DNA from: Bog-473 sp963745175
GTDB lineage: Bacteria; Actinomycetota; Acidimicrobiia; Acidimicrobiales; RAAP-2
NCBI GenBank assembly: GCA_963745175.1
Contig: CAVUWK010000005.1
Coordinates: 496,001-560,000, forward strand
Direction: 5' to 3'
DNA: 64,000 nucleotides
Shown here: positions 18,238-28,350 of the stretch, piece by piece
Numbering within the stretch: the stretch's first letter is position 1
Layout: each line of letters begins with the position of its first letter
Notes under the pieces: model-generated
Seen by the model: only the letters and a program-made list of their open reading frames with translations
What the model was told of the DNA's origin: nothing
Databases searched by the model: none
Made by a program: the position numbers and the translations under genes

Positions 18238-18831
18238 ATGGCACGGATCGCGCTCCACATCACCGGCGACGACGAGGCGGACGCGGTCCTGAGCCGCGAT
18301 CCGCTGGCCCTGCTGATCGGGATGGTGCTCGACCAGCAGGTGACCATCGAGAAGGCCTTCTCCTCCCCCGCCGACCTGCTGCAGCGGCTGGGCACGAAGG
18401 CCCCCCTCGATGCCAGGGCCATCGCGGCCATGGATCCCGAGGTGCTCGCCGAGATCTTCCGGGAGCGGCCCGCCCTGCACCGGTATCCCGGCTCGATGGC
18501 CGGACGGGTGCAGGCCGTCTGCCGCGCCGTGGCCGACGACTACGGGAACCAGGCTGACGCCATCTGGAACGGCGTGACCAGCGGTGACGAGCTCATGGGC
18601 CGGCTGCGCGCCCTGCCGGGGTTCGGCGAGCAGAAGGCCAAGATCTTCGCGGCGCTGCTGGGCAAGCAGCTCGGCGTACGCCCGGATGGCTGGGAGAAGG
18701 TCACGGCCCCCTACGGCAAGGCCGGGAGCACGCTCTCGGTGGCCGACATCACCGATCCCGAGAGCCTGGCCAAGGTCAGGGCCACCAAGAAGGCGATGAA
18801 GGCCAAGGCCAAGGCCCGCGCCGGCGTGTGA
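18238..18831 (+). CDS. HhH-GPD family protein (DNA-glycosylase-like fold)
   Basis: A 197-residue protein related to the helix-hairpin-helix GPD base-excision glycosylases. The segment MVLDQQVTIEKAF near residue 30 and the hairpin LPGFGEQKAKIFAALLGK near residue 130 are characteristic of the uncharacterised actinobacterial branch of this superfamily. The Asp that acts in true glycosylases is not obvious after the hairpin, so repair activity is uncertain. The C-terminus is a Lys/Ala tail that may contact DNA. Its stop overlaps the thiE start (GTGA). Confidence 0.8.
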   Translation: MARIALHITGDDEADAVLSRDPLALLIGMVLDQQVTIEKAFSSPADLLQRLGTKAPLDARAIAAMDPEVLAEIFRERPALHRYPGSMAGRVQAVCRAVADDYGNQADAIWNGVTSGDELMGRLRALPGFGEQKAKIFAALLGKQLGVRPDGWEKVTAPYGKAGSTLSVADITDPESLAKVRATKKAMKAKAKARAGV

Positions 18832-19478
18832 CCGGGGGGGCCGACCTCTCGGGGCGCCGCCTCTACCTGTGCACGCCGGACCGGCCGGACCTGGCCGCCT
18901 TCCTCGGCGAGTGCATCGCGGGCGGGGTGGACGTCGTCCAACTACGCGACAAGGAGCTCGAGGCCAAGCCGTTGCTGGCCCGGGCCAAGGTGGCGGCGGC
19001 CGTCTGCCGCGACCACGGCGTGCCTTTCGTGCTCAACGACCGGCCCGACCTCGCGCTGGAAGCGGGGGCGGACGGCGTCCACGTCGGTCAGGACGATGCG
19101 CCCGTCGCACTGGCCCGGCGCATCCTGGGCCCCGACGCCATCGTCGGGCTGTCGACCCACGGCCTCTCCGACCTCGACGGCGCGACGGGCCAGGCGGTCA
19201 CCTACATCTCAGCGGGGCCCGTGGAGGCGACGCCGACCAAGCCTGGCCGCGCCGGGACCGGGCTGCGCTACGTCACTCAGGCCAGCGCACGCTCCAGTGT
19301 TCCTGTCTTCGTGACAGGCGGCGTGTCCCCTGAGAAGATCGATGCTCTGACGGGTGCCGGTATCCGCCATTTCGTCGTTGTGCGTTACTTGACCCAAGCG
19401 CCTGACGCTCGGTACGCGGCACAGGTTCTACGCGTGGCGATTGATCGTGCGTTGAGTAGTGCGCCATCTCCGGCGTGA
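18828..19478 (+). CDS. thiE: Thiamine-phosphate synthase
   Basis: A 216-residue TIM-barrel enzyme that joins the pyrimidine pyrophosphate and thiazole phosphate to make thiamine phosphate. Visible hallmarks are VVQLRDKE (pyrophosphate-binding), FVLNDRPDLALEAGADGVHVGQDD (Mg and pyrimidine site), GLSTHGLSD, the GPVEATPTKPG loop and the phosphate-binding VTGGVSPEK. The product supplies ThDP for enzymes such as the nearby AceE. Start is GTG 18828, overlapping the previous stop by four bases. No TPP riboswitch can precede it because there is no leader. Confidence 0.92.
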   Translation: MTGGADLSGRRLYLCTPDRPDLAAFLGECIAGGVDVVQLRDKELEAKPLLARAKVAAAVCRDHGVPFVLNDRPDLALEAGADGVHVGQDDAPVALARRILGPDAIVGLSTHGLSDLDGATGQAVTYISAGPVEATPTKPGRAGTGLRYVTQASARSSVPVFVTGGVSPEKIDALTGAGIRHFVVVRYLTQAPDARYAAQVLRVAIDRALSSAPSPA

Positions 19479-19652
19479 CCTGGTCCTCCTCGACCTCGGA
19501 CGCGTCGGCCGCCTGCGCAGGCTCGGCCACGGCGAGCGCGACGGTGAACTTCGATCCTCCCCAACCCGACATGCCCTTCCAATCGGCACATCGGCCGCCC
19601 GCATTGAGCGCGTGCCCAGAGCAGCTCGTCCCGAGATCCCGCCCGGTCCGGT

Positions 19653-20414
19653 TCAACCGGGCAGCTTCCTCCAGATCGGCTGTGGGAGGAGACGGAGCAC
19701 CGAGAACACCCAACGGAGGAGGGGTGGCGACCAGATGACCGGCTGATTCCTGGCCAACCCACGCACAACGTCAGCGGCGACGACGTCGGCGTCGACAGCG
19801 AACGGCGCCGGAGGCAGGCCCGACGTCATCTTCGTGCGGACGAATCCCGGTCGAACGATGTGGACGGAGACGCCGGTCCCCCGGAGCGATTCAGCCAGCC
19901 CCTGTGCGAAGCCGTCCAATCCGGCCTTGGAGGACCCGTACAGGTAATTCGACCGACGAATCCGGTAACCGGCGACCGAGGACAGAACCACGATACGTCC
20001 GTGGCCCTGCGCCGTGAGCTCACGCCCCAACGCCGCCAATGCAGCCGCGGGCCAGGTGAAGTTGACCGTGAGCATCTGCTCGACGCGTTTCGGCGAGTGC
20101 TCGTCCTCCGTCTGCCTCCCGAGCTCGCCGACGGCGACGATGGCCAGATCGACTGGCTCGGACGCGGCCTCCAAGCACTGCGTGACCGTCGCGTCTGCGG
20201 ATGCCGCGTCGAGAGCATCGAAGCGCACGATATGCACCCGCTCAACCGCTTCTCGGAGCTCGTCGGCCGCAGACTCGAGCGCAACAAGATCCCTGCCCGC
20301 CAGGACCACGGTGCGGCAACGGTCGGCCGCGAACGACGCCACGATACTGCGGGCGATCTCCGACGTGCCTCCCAGGACGACGATGGACTGCGGATGTCCG
20401 AAGGCGTCGATCAT
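19653..20414 (-). CDS. dprE2: Decaprenylphospho-2-keto-ribose (DPX) reductase, DprE2-like SDR
   Basis: A 253-residue short-chain dehydrogenase that, with DprE1, epimerises decaprenyl-phosphoryl-ribose to the arabinose form by reducing the 2-keto intermediate with NAD(P)H. The cofactor motif GGTSEIAR is at residues 15-22, with a conserved AGRD, the active-site YLYGSSKAG near residue 150, and a hydrophobic C-terminal tail (LLRWVFSVLRLLPQPIW), typical of DprE2 and suited to the membrane-bound lipid substrate. The ATG at 20414 overlaps the dprE1 stop by four bases. Order ubiA-dprE1-dprE2 supports the assignment. Confidence 0.88.
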   Translation of the reverse strand: MIDAFGHPQSIVVLGGTSEIARSIVASFAADRCRTVVLAGRDLVALESAADELREAVERVHIVRFDALDAASADATVTQCLEAASEPVDLAIVAVGELGRQTEDEHSPKRVEQMLTVNFTWPAAALAALGRELTAQGHGRIVVLSSVAGYRIRRSNYLYGSSKAGLDGFAQGLAESLRGTGVSVHIVRPGFVRTKMTSGLPPAPFAVDADVVAADVVRGLARNQPVIWSPPLLRWVFSVLRLLPQPIWRKLPG

Positions 20415-21799
20415 TCCTTGATTCCCAGCCGGCGTGAAAGGTCCGAGACGAAGAGGCCGTCGGGATCCACACGGCGCCACGCGGTGACCATTTCCGCCAG
20501 GCGCGGGTACATGGTTTGCAGCAACTCGGGACGCAGTCGCGAATCCTTCGCCAGGTACACGCGACCTTCGGCGACGGCGACCATCTCGTCGAGGCGGTCG
20601 AGAAGCGACGGCAGACCGGCCGGCCCGACCGGGAAGTCCAACGCCAGAGTCCACCCCTCCTGGCTGAACGAGAGGGGACCCGGAGTGCCCGGACCGAACC
20701 GCTTGAGGACGGCCAGAAATGACGGAATCCCTGACGACGCGATCATGTCCACGGCGTCCCCGATGATGTCCCCGCGTCCGGGGGGCACGACGAACTGGTA
20801 CTGCACGAAGCCACCCGGGCCGTACAGCAGATTCCATCCGCCCAGTCCGTCGAGGGGATGGAAATAGGTGGAGAGCCGCGTGAGTGCGTCATGGGACGTC
20901 GACGCCACCCGGAACCACCCCTCGTTCAGCAACCGGACGGACAATCGGTTGGCCAGCCGTGCCGGAACCGTTCTTGGCACCGTCAGCATCGGCTCGCCGG
21001 GGACTTCGAGCGCACGCGAACGAAGCGCTTCGGGGAGCTCGGCCTTTGCGGCATGCTCGCCGAGAGACAGCACGGAGCGGCGCTTGCCGTCCCGGCGACG
21101 AAGGCAGTCGAGCCACGCGACGGTGTATCGATGGCTGGCGTCCGATTCCTCCATGATCGACATCAACCGATCGAGGTCGACAAAGCGGCGACTCTCGACG
21201 CGCATCCACGAAGTCTCGATCCGGACGAGCCGGAGCGTTGCGCTTTCCACAATGCCGGTCAGCCCCATGCCCCCGGCAGTAGCCCAGAACAACTCCGGGT
21301 CGTCGTCCGGTGTGACCCTGATGGTCCCAGTCGGGGTCGCGAGTGTGATGGCCAGTACGTGCCGGGCGAAGCTCCCATCGCAGTGGTGGTTCTTTCCATG
21401 GACATCGGACGCGATTGCGCCACCCACGGAAACGAAACGAGTTCCTGGCGTGACTGCGACGAACCAGCCCCGGGGGATGATGTCCTGCATCAGCTGGTGG
21501 AGGCTGACCCCACCGCCCACCTCCACTGCGCCGGTCTTCTCGTCGATGGCGCCGATGTGGCTGAGCCCGGCCGTCTCTATGACCAGTCCTCCGCCGCATT
21601 GGGCGGCGTCGCCGTAGCTCCGGCCCAGGCCGCGGGCAATGACCGGTCCCGACAATGCGCGCAGCAGGTCCGACGTCGACGGTCCGTCGGAGGGACGGGC
21701 CACCGATGCTGTCGAGGGTGCCGTTCGTCCCCAGCCGCACAACACCTGCCGTGCCAGCTGCGGATTCTCAGCGGGGGGACGCTCGGCGACCGCCGTCAC
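20411..21799 (-). CDS. dprE1: Decaprenylphosphoryl-beta-D-ribose 2'-oxidase
   Basis: A 462-residue FAD enzyme oxidising decaprenyl-phosphoryl-ribose at C2, the first half of DPA synthesis for cell-wall arabinan. The FAD domain shows ARGLGRSYGDAAQ, TPGTRFVSVGGAIASDVHGKNHH and WATAGGMGLTG; the substrate domain shows YFHPLDGLGGWN, YQFVVP and the catalytic Lys418 in YLAKDSR. The residue aligned with Mycobacterium tuberculosis Cys387, the covalent target of benzothiazinones, is Ala386 (GWTLALDFP). Length matches the family. GTG 21799 overlaps the ubiA stop by four bases. Confidence 0.93.
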   Translation of the reverse strand: MTAVAERPPAENPQLARQVLCGWGRTAPSTASVARPSDGPSTSDLLRALSGPVIARGLGRSYGDAAQCGGGLVIETAGLSHIGAIDEKTGAVEVGGGVSLHQLMQDIIPRGWFVAVTPGTRFVSVGGAIASDVHGKNHHCDGSFARHVLAITLATPTGTIRVTPDDDPELFWATAGGMGLTGIVESATLRLVRIETSWMRVESRRFVDLDRLMSIMEESDASHRYTVAWLDCLRRRDGKRRSVLSLGEHAAKAELPEALRSRALEVPGEPMLTVPRTVPARLANRLSVRLLNEGWFRVASTSHDALTRLSTYFHPLDGLGGWNLLYGPGGFVQYQFVVPPGRGDIIGDAVDMIASSGIPSFLAVLKRFGPGTPGPLSFSQEGWTLALDFPVGPAGLPSLLDRLDEMVAVAEGRVYLAKDSRLRPELLQTMYPRLAEMVTAWRRVDPDGLFVSDLSRRLGIKE

Positions 21800-22767
21800 G
21801 CGTACAAACCGATTGCCATCAAGGCAACCCAGAGCACCCCGTATCCCTGCAAAATGTGATCCTTGAGCACCATCTGCTCGGGCTCGCCACCATCACCCGC
21901 ATCGAGCACCCGGAGGATGTGCAGGACGGAGAGAACGAGGGGGACGACGGTCAGCTCGACCCACACCACATCGCGGCCGGAGTGGGCCAGGAGCCCGGTG
22001 CGGTCGAACGCCCACAGGCAATACGACGCGACGGTGACGCTGGCGGCGATCGTCAGCGTGGACTTCAAGAAGGACTCGGAGTAGTCGTCGAGAACGCTGC
22101 GGTGGGCGCCGCGATCCTGGCCCAAACGTGCGTGCTCCGCGTAGCGTTTCCCGGTGACGACGAAGAGCGCCGCGAAAGATGTGAAGACAAGGAACCAGGA
22201 CGAGAGATAGACGTCCGCGACAACGCCGCCGGCCACCGCCCTCAGAACGAATCCGGACGCCACCACGGCCAGCTCCATCACCGGCTCGCGCTTGAGCCGA
22301 AGGGAATACGCGACGCTCAGCACAACGTACGACGCCACGACCACCGCGAATCCCCAGGGGCCGATCAGCATCGCGGCAGCCAGTGAGGCGGCAATCAGGA
22401 CGACACCCGCCACCAGCGCGATCGACGGTGCCAGTGCGCCGCTCGCCACGGGCCGGTTCCGCTTCCACGGGTGGTAGCGATCCGACTCGGCGTCGATCAC
22501 GTCGTTGATGAGGTATGTCCCCGAAGCGGCGGCGCAGAAGACGAAGAACGCACCGACGAGACGCAAGGTCGTCGTCCCGTCGCCCAGGACCCCGGCCGCC
22601 GCCGGCGCAGCGAAGACCAAGACGTTCTTGGTCCACTGCCGCGGCCGCAAGCCGCGGATGAGGAGCCACACGACGGCTCCCGTACCGGTGGCCAACTTCT
22701 TGTGGCTCTGCGGCTGCGACCCACGGTTCTCGTCATCCTCGTTCAGGACTCGGTGTGGTGTCGTCAT
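21796..22767 (-). CDS. ubiA: Decaprenyl-phosphate phosphoribosyltransferase (UbiA family)
   Basis: A 323-residue membrane prenyl-phosphate transferase with about nine helices. In the DPA pathway it attaches phosphoribose from PRPP to decaprenyl phosphate, making the precursor for DprE1. The Mg/PRPP motif NDVIDAESDRYHPWKRNRP lies near residue 90 and the second Asp-containing loop (LDDYSESFLKS) near 225. UbiA enzymes of quinone synthesis share the fold, but the direct linkage to dprE1 and dprE2 decides the role. The ATG at 22767 is chosen because the upstream extension is low-complexity and Arg-rich. Confidence 0.9.
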   Translation of the reverse strand: MTTPHRVLNEDDENRGSQPQSHKKLATGTGAVVWLLIRGLRPRQWTKNVLVFAAPAAAGVLGDGTTTLRLVGAFFVFCAAASGTYLINDVIDAESDRYHPWKRNRPVASGALAPSIALVAGVVLIAASLAAAMLIGPWGFAVVVASYVVLSVAYSLRLKREPVMELAVVASGFVLRAVAGGVVADVYLSSWFLVFTSFAALFVVTGKRYAEHARLGQDRGAHRSVLDDYSESFLKSTLTIAASVTVASYCLWAFDRTGLLAHSGRDVVWVELTVVPLVLSVLHILRVLDAGDGGEPEQMVLKDHILQGYGVLWVALMAIGLYA

Positions 22768-22950
22768 GTCGATCAGAAGAGCTGCGGTCCGCCCAGGCGG
22801 AAAGTCACGTCGTTGAACTCCCTGCACGGCTCGCTCGGTGGGGAAAGCGGAACAACGTCGCCGCAAGCGCGCAGGTCTCAGCGTAGACGAGCACCTTGCA
22901 TCGGTCACGCCAAAGCGGCCGGGCACCTCACGACCCGCAGCCCGATGACT

Positions 22951-23703
22951 CTAGTGGCGCCGCTCCAGCCAGCCCACCAGGATGGCGATGGCCCGGGGGT
23001 CGGCCCGGAGCCAGTGCCCGGCGCCGAGCACGATGTGCAGTTCCGAGGGCCCGGTCGCCGCGTCGGCCAGGGCGCGGGCGTCCGCCACGGGGACGTCGGG
23101 GTCGTCGGAGCCGTGGACCATGAGGAGCGGGCGGCCCTTGAGCAGCGCGGCGTCCTCGGCCGGGTGCAGCACGGAGAGCTCCTTGGCCCAGGCGTCGACC
23201 GAGGCCGGGAAGCCGGGGCGACGTGATGACGCCGGTGCGGCGGCAGCGGGCCAGCAACTGCTCGGGGTCGGCGGCCAGCGGGGCCGAGGTCGGCCGGCGT
23301 GCCGAGGCAGGCCACCCCGGCCACCCGCTCGTCGCCGGCGGCCAGGTGCAGGGCCAGCACGCCGCCGAAGCCGAAGCCGACCACGAGGCGGGGGACGACT
23401 CGGGGATCTCGGACGTCGGCCAGGAAGGCCAGGTCCTCCAGCCAGCCCAGCGCCGAGAAGTCGCCGGCCGACTCGCCGGCGCCGCGCAGCGCGGCCGTGA
23501 CGACGCGCCAGCCCGACTCGCGGGTGAGGCGGTCGGCCAGGGCCGGATAGGTCACGGCGACGTCGGCCGCCGCGCCCTTGGGCCGCGGCAGGTCGTGGCA
23601 GAGCACGACGTGGCCGCGGACCGGGCGCGCCGGCGCTGGTGGTGCTGGCGTACGTGGCCAGGTCGCCCGCCGGCCCGGGGCGGAGCCTGAATGGCCCCGG
23701 CAC
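22951..23703 (-). CDS. Alpha/beta hydrolase, Tex30/KANL3-like (multiple frameshifts)
   Basis: A hydrolase of about 250 residues reconstructed from three frames. It begins at GTG 23703, two bases after the acyl-CoA dehydrogenase stop. The core reads VVLCHDLPRP, RVVTAALRGAGESAGDF and VVGFGFGGVLALHLA (elbow GFGFGG, with Gly where a Ser or Cys nucleophile is expected). It continues with VHGSDDPDVPV and the last His in LGAGHWL. Extra bases near 23620, 23280 and 23216 each move the frame by one. The missing nucleophile suggests a non-classical member or a local miscall. Function unknown; coupling to the dehydrogenase suggests acyl-CoA or ester chemistry. Confidence 0.65.
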   Translation of the reverse strand: MPGPFRLRPGPAGDLATYASTTSAGAPGPRPRRALPRPAAAQGRGGRRRRDLSGPGRPPHPRVGLARRHGRAARRRRVGRRLLGAGLAGGPGLPGRRPRSPSRPPPRGRLRLRRRAGPAPGRRRRAGGRGGLPRHAGRPRPRWPPTPSSCWPAAAAPASSRRPGFPASVDAWAKELSVLHPAEDAALLKGRPLLMVHGSDDPDVPVADARALADAATGPSELHIVLGAGHWLRADPRAIAILVGWLERRH

Positions 23704-23704
23704 G

Positions 23705-24823
23705 TCAGATGCCGATGCGCTGTGCCAGCAGCTCGCGGTGGTACGACGGGATCGCCCAGGAGGAGCTCGGAGGACTTGGCCCGCTTGAAGTAGAGGTGGG
23801 CCGGGTGCTCCCAGGTGAAGCCGATGCCACCGTGGATCTGGATGTTCTCCGCCGCCGAGTGGAAGTAGGCCTCCGAGCAGTAGGACTTGGCCAGGCTGGC
23901 CACGACGGGGAGCTCGTCGGAGTCCTCGGCCGCGGCCCAGGCGGCGTAGTAGGCGGCCGACTTGGCCGACTCGACCTCGAGCAGCATGTCGGCGCACTTG
24001 TGCTTGATGGCCTGGAAGCTGCCGATCGGCCGGCCGAACTGGATGCGCGTCTTGGCGTACTCGACCGAGGCGTCGAGCACGCGCTGGGCGCCACCGACCT
24101 GCTCGGCGGCCAGCGCCACCGCGGCCAGGTCGAGCGTCTTGGACAGGCCGGGCTCGGCGCCGCCGTCGGTGCCGATGAGCGTGGCCGGGCGTGCCGGAGA
24201 ACTCGAGCCGGGCCTGCTTGCGCGTCTGGTCCATCGTCGGCAGCGGCGTGCGGGTCAGGCCCGATGCGTCACCGGGCACGGCGAAGAGCGAGACGCCCGC
24301 AGCGCGTGCGGGCGGCCACGATGATGAGGTTGGCCACGTGGCCGTCGATGACGAACATCTTGTGGCCGTCGAGCACCCAGCCGTCGCCCTTCTGCGTGGC
24401 CGCGCACTCGATCCCGCTGAAGTCCCACTTGCCGTTGTCCTCGGTGATGGCGAGGGTGGCGATCGTCTCGCCCGAGGCGATGCCGGGCAGGTAGCTCTTC
24501 TTGGCCTCGTCGTCGCCCGAGGTGAGCAGCGCGTTGGCGGCCAGCGCCACCGAGGAGAAGAACGGCGCGCACAGCAGGGCGGCGCCCATCTCCTCGAGCA
24601 CGACGAGCAGCTCGACGTAGGTGAAGCCCGAGCCGCCGAACTCCTCGGGGATGGTCAGCGACTGCAGGCCGAGCTGGTCGGCCATCTGGCTCCACACCGC
24701 CGGGTCGTAGCCCTCGGTGGTGTCCATGAGGCGGCGGACCTCGGTCTCGGGCGACTTCTCGGCCAGGAACCGGCGCACCGCGGCGCGCAGCTCCTCCTGC
24801 TCGTCACTGAAGGCGAAATTCAT
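23705..24823 (-). CDS. Acyl-CoA dehydrogenase, FadE type (three frameshifts)
   Basis: A flavoprotein of about 370 residues that introduces an alpha,beta double bond in acyl-CoA. It starts at ATG 24823 after AGAGGAG with NFAFSDEQEELRAAVRRFL, and has the flavin segment ITEDNGKWDFSG, then ASVEYAKTRIQFGRPIGSFQ, HGGIGFTWEHPAHLYFKR and LLLGDPSYHRELLAQRIGI. The reading needs removal of three extra bases: A24301, one around 24183-24190 and C23747. The C-terminal pattern lacks the YEG glutamate of classical MCAD and resembles the actinobacterial FadE group active on branched or steroid side chains; that substrate inference is weak. Confidence 0.85.
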
Positions 24824-24970
24824 GCCAGGGCTCCTCTGCCTCTCCCCCCGGCAGCCCGGCCGGCGGTGCGTCGCTTGGTCTACCAGGGTGTCTACCAGAC
24901 AAGGGGGCGGCCCGACCAGATGCCCCGGCTCCGTGCGGAACGGACGGCTCAGCTGTGCCACGCTGGGGTC

Positions 24971-25588
24971 ATGGGACAGCTGGAGCAGATCTGGAGCGAC
25001 GCGGCCGCCGAGGTCCACCAGATCGTGGTCGGCCCGATGGACAACAACGTCTACATCCTCCGCTGCCGCCGCACGGGCGACGCCATGCTGATCGACGCCG
25101 CCAACGAGCACGAGGAGCTGCTCGAGATCTGCCGGCGGCTGGGCGTGAACCAGGTGGTCGAGACCCACGGGCACTGGGACCACATCCAGGCCGTGCCCGC
25201 CGTGCGCGACGCCGGCATCTCCGTCGCCGTGACCAGCGCCGACGCCGGCATGCTGCCGAGCTACGACCTCATCCTCGAGGACGACGAGCAGCTCAGCGTG
25301 GGCGACCTGCGCCTCAAGACCCTGGCCACCCCTGGCCACACCCCGGGCTCCATCTGCTTCGCCGTCGAGGGCACGAACCTCCTGTTCACGGGCGACACCC
25401 TCTTCCCCGGGGGCCCGGGCAACACGACGTTCGAGAACGCGGACTTCGCCACCATCATCGAGTCCATCGACCGCCGCATCTTCGCCAAGTTCGACGCCGA
25501 CACCCTGGTCCTGCCCGGCCACGGCGACTCCACCACGGTGGGCAACGAGTCCCCTCACCTGGCTGAATGGGTCGAGCGGGGTTGGTGA
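24971..25588 (+). CDS. MBL-fold hydrolase, glyoxalase-II-like
   Basis: A 205-residue metallo-beta-lactamase-fold enzyme with all zinc ligands: THGHWDH (residues about 64-70), the His in ATPGHTPGS, the bridging Asp in FTGDTLFPGGPG and the last His in LPGHGDST. It matches the YcbL/glyoxalase-II-like branch, which hydrolyses thioesters such as hydroxyacyl-glutathione analogues; in actinobacteria the thiol would be mycothiol, which is inference. Start at ATG 24971 gives a normal family N-terminus (IVVGPMDNNVYIL). Divergent from the acyl-CoA dehydrogenase. Confidence 0.88.
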   Translation: MGQLEQIWSDAAAEVHQIVVGPMDNNVYILRCRRTGDAMLIDAANEHEELLEICRRLGVNQVVETHGHWDHIQAVPAVRDAGISVAVTSADAGMLPSYDLILEDDEQLSVGDLRLKTLATPGHTPGSICFAVEGTNLLFTGDTLFPGGPGNTTFENADFATIIESIDRRIFAKFDADTLVLPGHGDSTTVGNESPHLAEWVERGW

Positions 25589-25667
25589 GGGCCGCCGCGG
25601 GGAGTCCGCCGGACCCGTCGCGGCGGGCCGTACCGGAAAACCCGACCAAAACGGTAAGCTTTTAGCA

Positions 25668-26416
<749 letters not shown>

Positions 26417-26420
<4 letters not shown>

Positions 26421-27691
26421 CGCCGCGCTCCGTCGCTCCGACCGGATCGCCGGCGGCGCCGCTCAACGTGGAGGCGCTGCGCAAGGACTTCCCGCTGCTG
26501 ACGCGCCGGGTCAACGGGCGCCCGATCGTGTATCTCGACTCCGCCTCTTCCGCGCTGCAGCCCCGCGCCGTCATCGACGCCATGGCGCGCTACTACGAGA
26601 CGACGCACGCCAACGTGCACCGCGGCGTCTACGCCACCGCCGAGGAGGCCACGGCGCTGTACGAGCGGGCCCGTGTCGTGGCCGGCCGCTTCATCGGCGC
26701 CCCGGACCCCGCCCACGAGGTGGTCTTCACCAAGAACACGACCGAGTCGCTCAACCTGGTGGCGCAGTCCTGGGGCCGGGCCAACCTGCGCGCCGGCGAC
26801 GCCGTGCTGCTGACCGAGATGGAGCACCACGCCAACATCGTGCCCTGGATGATCCTCTCCGAGGAGCTGGGCGGCCTCGACCTGCGCTACATCCCGATCG
26901 ACGGCGACGGGCGCCTCGTGCTCGACGACCTCGATCGCCTGGTCGACGGCGTCAAGGTCGTCGGCGTGTCCTGCATGTCGAACGTGCTCGGCACGATCAA
27001 CCCGGTGCGCGTCGTGGCGGACGCGGCGCACGGTGCCGGCGCGGTGGTCGTGGCCGACGGCGCGCAGCTCGTTCCGCACGCACCGGTCGACGTGCGCGAG
27101 CTCGGGGTCGACTTCGTGGCCTTCTCGGGCCACAAGATGATGGGCCCGACCGGCATCGGCGTCCTGTGGGGCCGCGCCGAACTGCTCGAGGCCATGCCGC
27201 CCTTCCTCGGCGGCGGCGGCATGATCCTCGACGTCAAGCTCGACGGCTTCCGGCCCGCGCCGCCACCGGCGCGCTTCGAGGCGGGCACGCCGCCCATCGC
27301 CGAGGCGGTCGGCCTCACGGCCGCCATCCGATACCTGAACGACATCGGCATGGACCGCATCCGGGCCCACGAGCTGGCGCTGACCAACCACGCCCTGGCC
27401 CGGCTGGACGAGAAGCTGGGATCCGACGTGCGGGTGTTCGGGCCGCCGGCGGGCGACGACCGCGGCGGCGTGCTCTCGCTGGCCTACCGCGACGTGCACG
27501 CGCACGACCTGGCCCAGGTGCTCGACCAGTTCGGCGTGTGCGTCCGTCCGGGCCACCACTGCGCCAAGCCGCTGATGCGCCGGCTCGGCGTCCAGGCCAC
27601 CGCCCGCGCCTCGTTGTCCCTGTTCAGCGACGAGCACGACATCGAGGTGCTGATCGAGGGATTGCTCGAAGCCGGTAGATTGTTCGGCTAA
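26417..27691 (+). CDS. sufS: Cysteine desulfurase SufS
   Basis: A 424-residue PLP enzyme that takes sulfur from cysteine for Fe-S cluster building. The PLP-binding Lys240 is in SGHKMMGPTG and the sulfur-accepting Cys382 in RPGHHCAKPLMRRLG, both typical of group II desulfurases that work with SufU. Other family marks are VYLDSASSALQP and EMEHHANIVPW. Start ATG 26417 overlaps the sufC stop by four bases and its stop shares one base with the sufU start, so the three genes are translationally coupled. Confidence 0.96.
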
Positions 27692-28209
27692 TGGCCGACC
27701 TCGAAGAGCTGTACCGCGAGATCATCCTCGACCACTACCGCTCGCCCCGGAACCGCGGCGAGCTGGACTCCCCGCCCGCCCACCGGGTGGAGGGCTTCAA
27801 CCCCCTGTGCGGCGACGAGGTCGTGGTGTCGATGGTCGTCGAGGACGGCACCCTGGCCGACCTCAAGATCGGTGGCTCGGGCTGCTCCATCAGCCAGTCC
27901 TCGGCCTCGCTGATGTCGGCCGCCGTCAAGGGCAAGCCGGTCGGCGAGGTGCGCCGGCTCATCTCGACCTTCAAGGGGATGATGTCGATCCACGAGGCCG
28001 CCCTGGACCACGACCACGGCGAAGACGGCGCCGAGGTGGACGGGTCCGAGGTGGTGTCGGGCGAGCCCGAGGAGATCGACCTCGACAAGCTGGGCGAGCT
28101 GGCCGCGCTCCAGGGCGTGGTGAAGTTCCCGGTGCGCATCAAGTGCGCCACCCTGAGCTGGAACGCCCTGGCCCAGGGCCTCGACGAGGTGGCGGCGGAA
28201 GCCTCTTAG
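27691..28209 (+). CDS. sufU: SufU, zinc-dependent sulfurtransferase partner of SufS
   Basis: A 172-residue IscU-like protein that receives persulfide sulfur from SufS through a zinc site. The ligands are Cys40 and Asp42 (NPLCGDE), Cys65 (GSGCSISQS) and Cys152 (KCATLSW). The region from about residue 105 to 133 is an acidic stretch with a His-Asp pattern, longer than in Bacillus SufU. Start at ATG 27691 (TAATG overlap with sufS). A stem followed by six T bases lies 40 bases beyond the stop, probably ending the operon. Confidence 0.95.
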   Translation: MADLEELYREIILDHYRSPRNRGELDSPPAHRVEGFNPLCGDEVVVSMVVEDGTLADLKIGGSGCSISQSSASLMSAAVKGKPVGEVRRLISTFKGMMSIHEAALDHDHGEDGAEVDGSEVVSGEPEEIDLDKLGELAALQGVVKFPVRIKCATLSWNALAQGLDEVAAEAS

Positions 28210-28248
28210 CTGCCCAGCCGGCCGCCGCTCCGGCTCGGGACGCGGACT

Positions 28249-28272
28249 CCGGCACGTCGGCCGGTGTTTTTT
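28249..28272 (+). terminator. Probable intrinsic terminator after sufU
   Basis: CCGGC (28249-28253) can pair with GCCGG (28260-28264) across a six-base loop, followed by TG and then TTTTTT at 28267-28272. The stem is short, so termination may be partial, but T runs are rare in this GC-rich window and the site lies exactly between the converging suf and LCP genes. Confidence 0.5.
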
Positions 28273-28350
28273 CCGGACTCTGAACAGACCCGTTGAGAGT
28301 TCGGTGGGTGCGGGGGAAATCCCTGGCGCTTCCGACAACGAACGAAGAGC

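Noticed and set aside
19479..19652. Possible small gene between thiE and dprE2
   Set aside because: Short frames exist on both strands, but none has a ribosome site or recognisable sequence; the gap is only about 170 bases between convergent genes.
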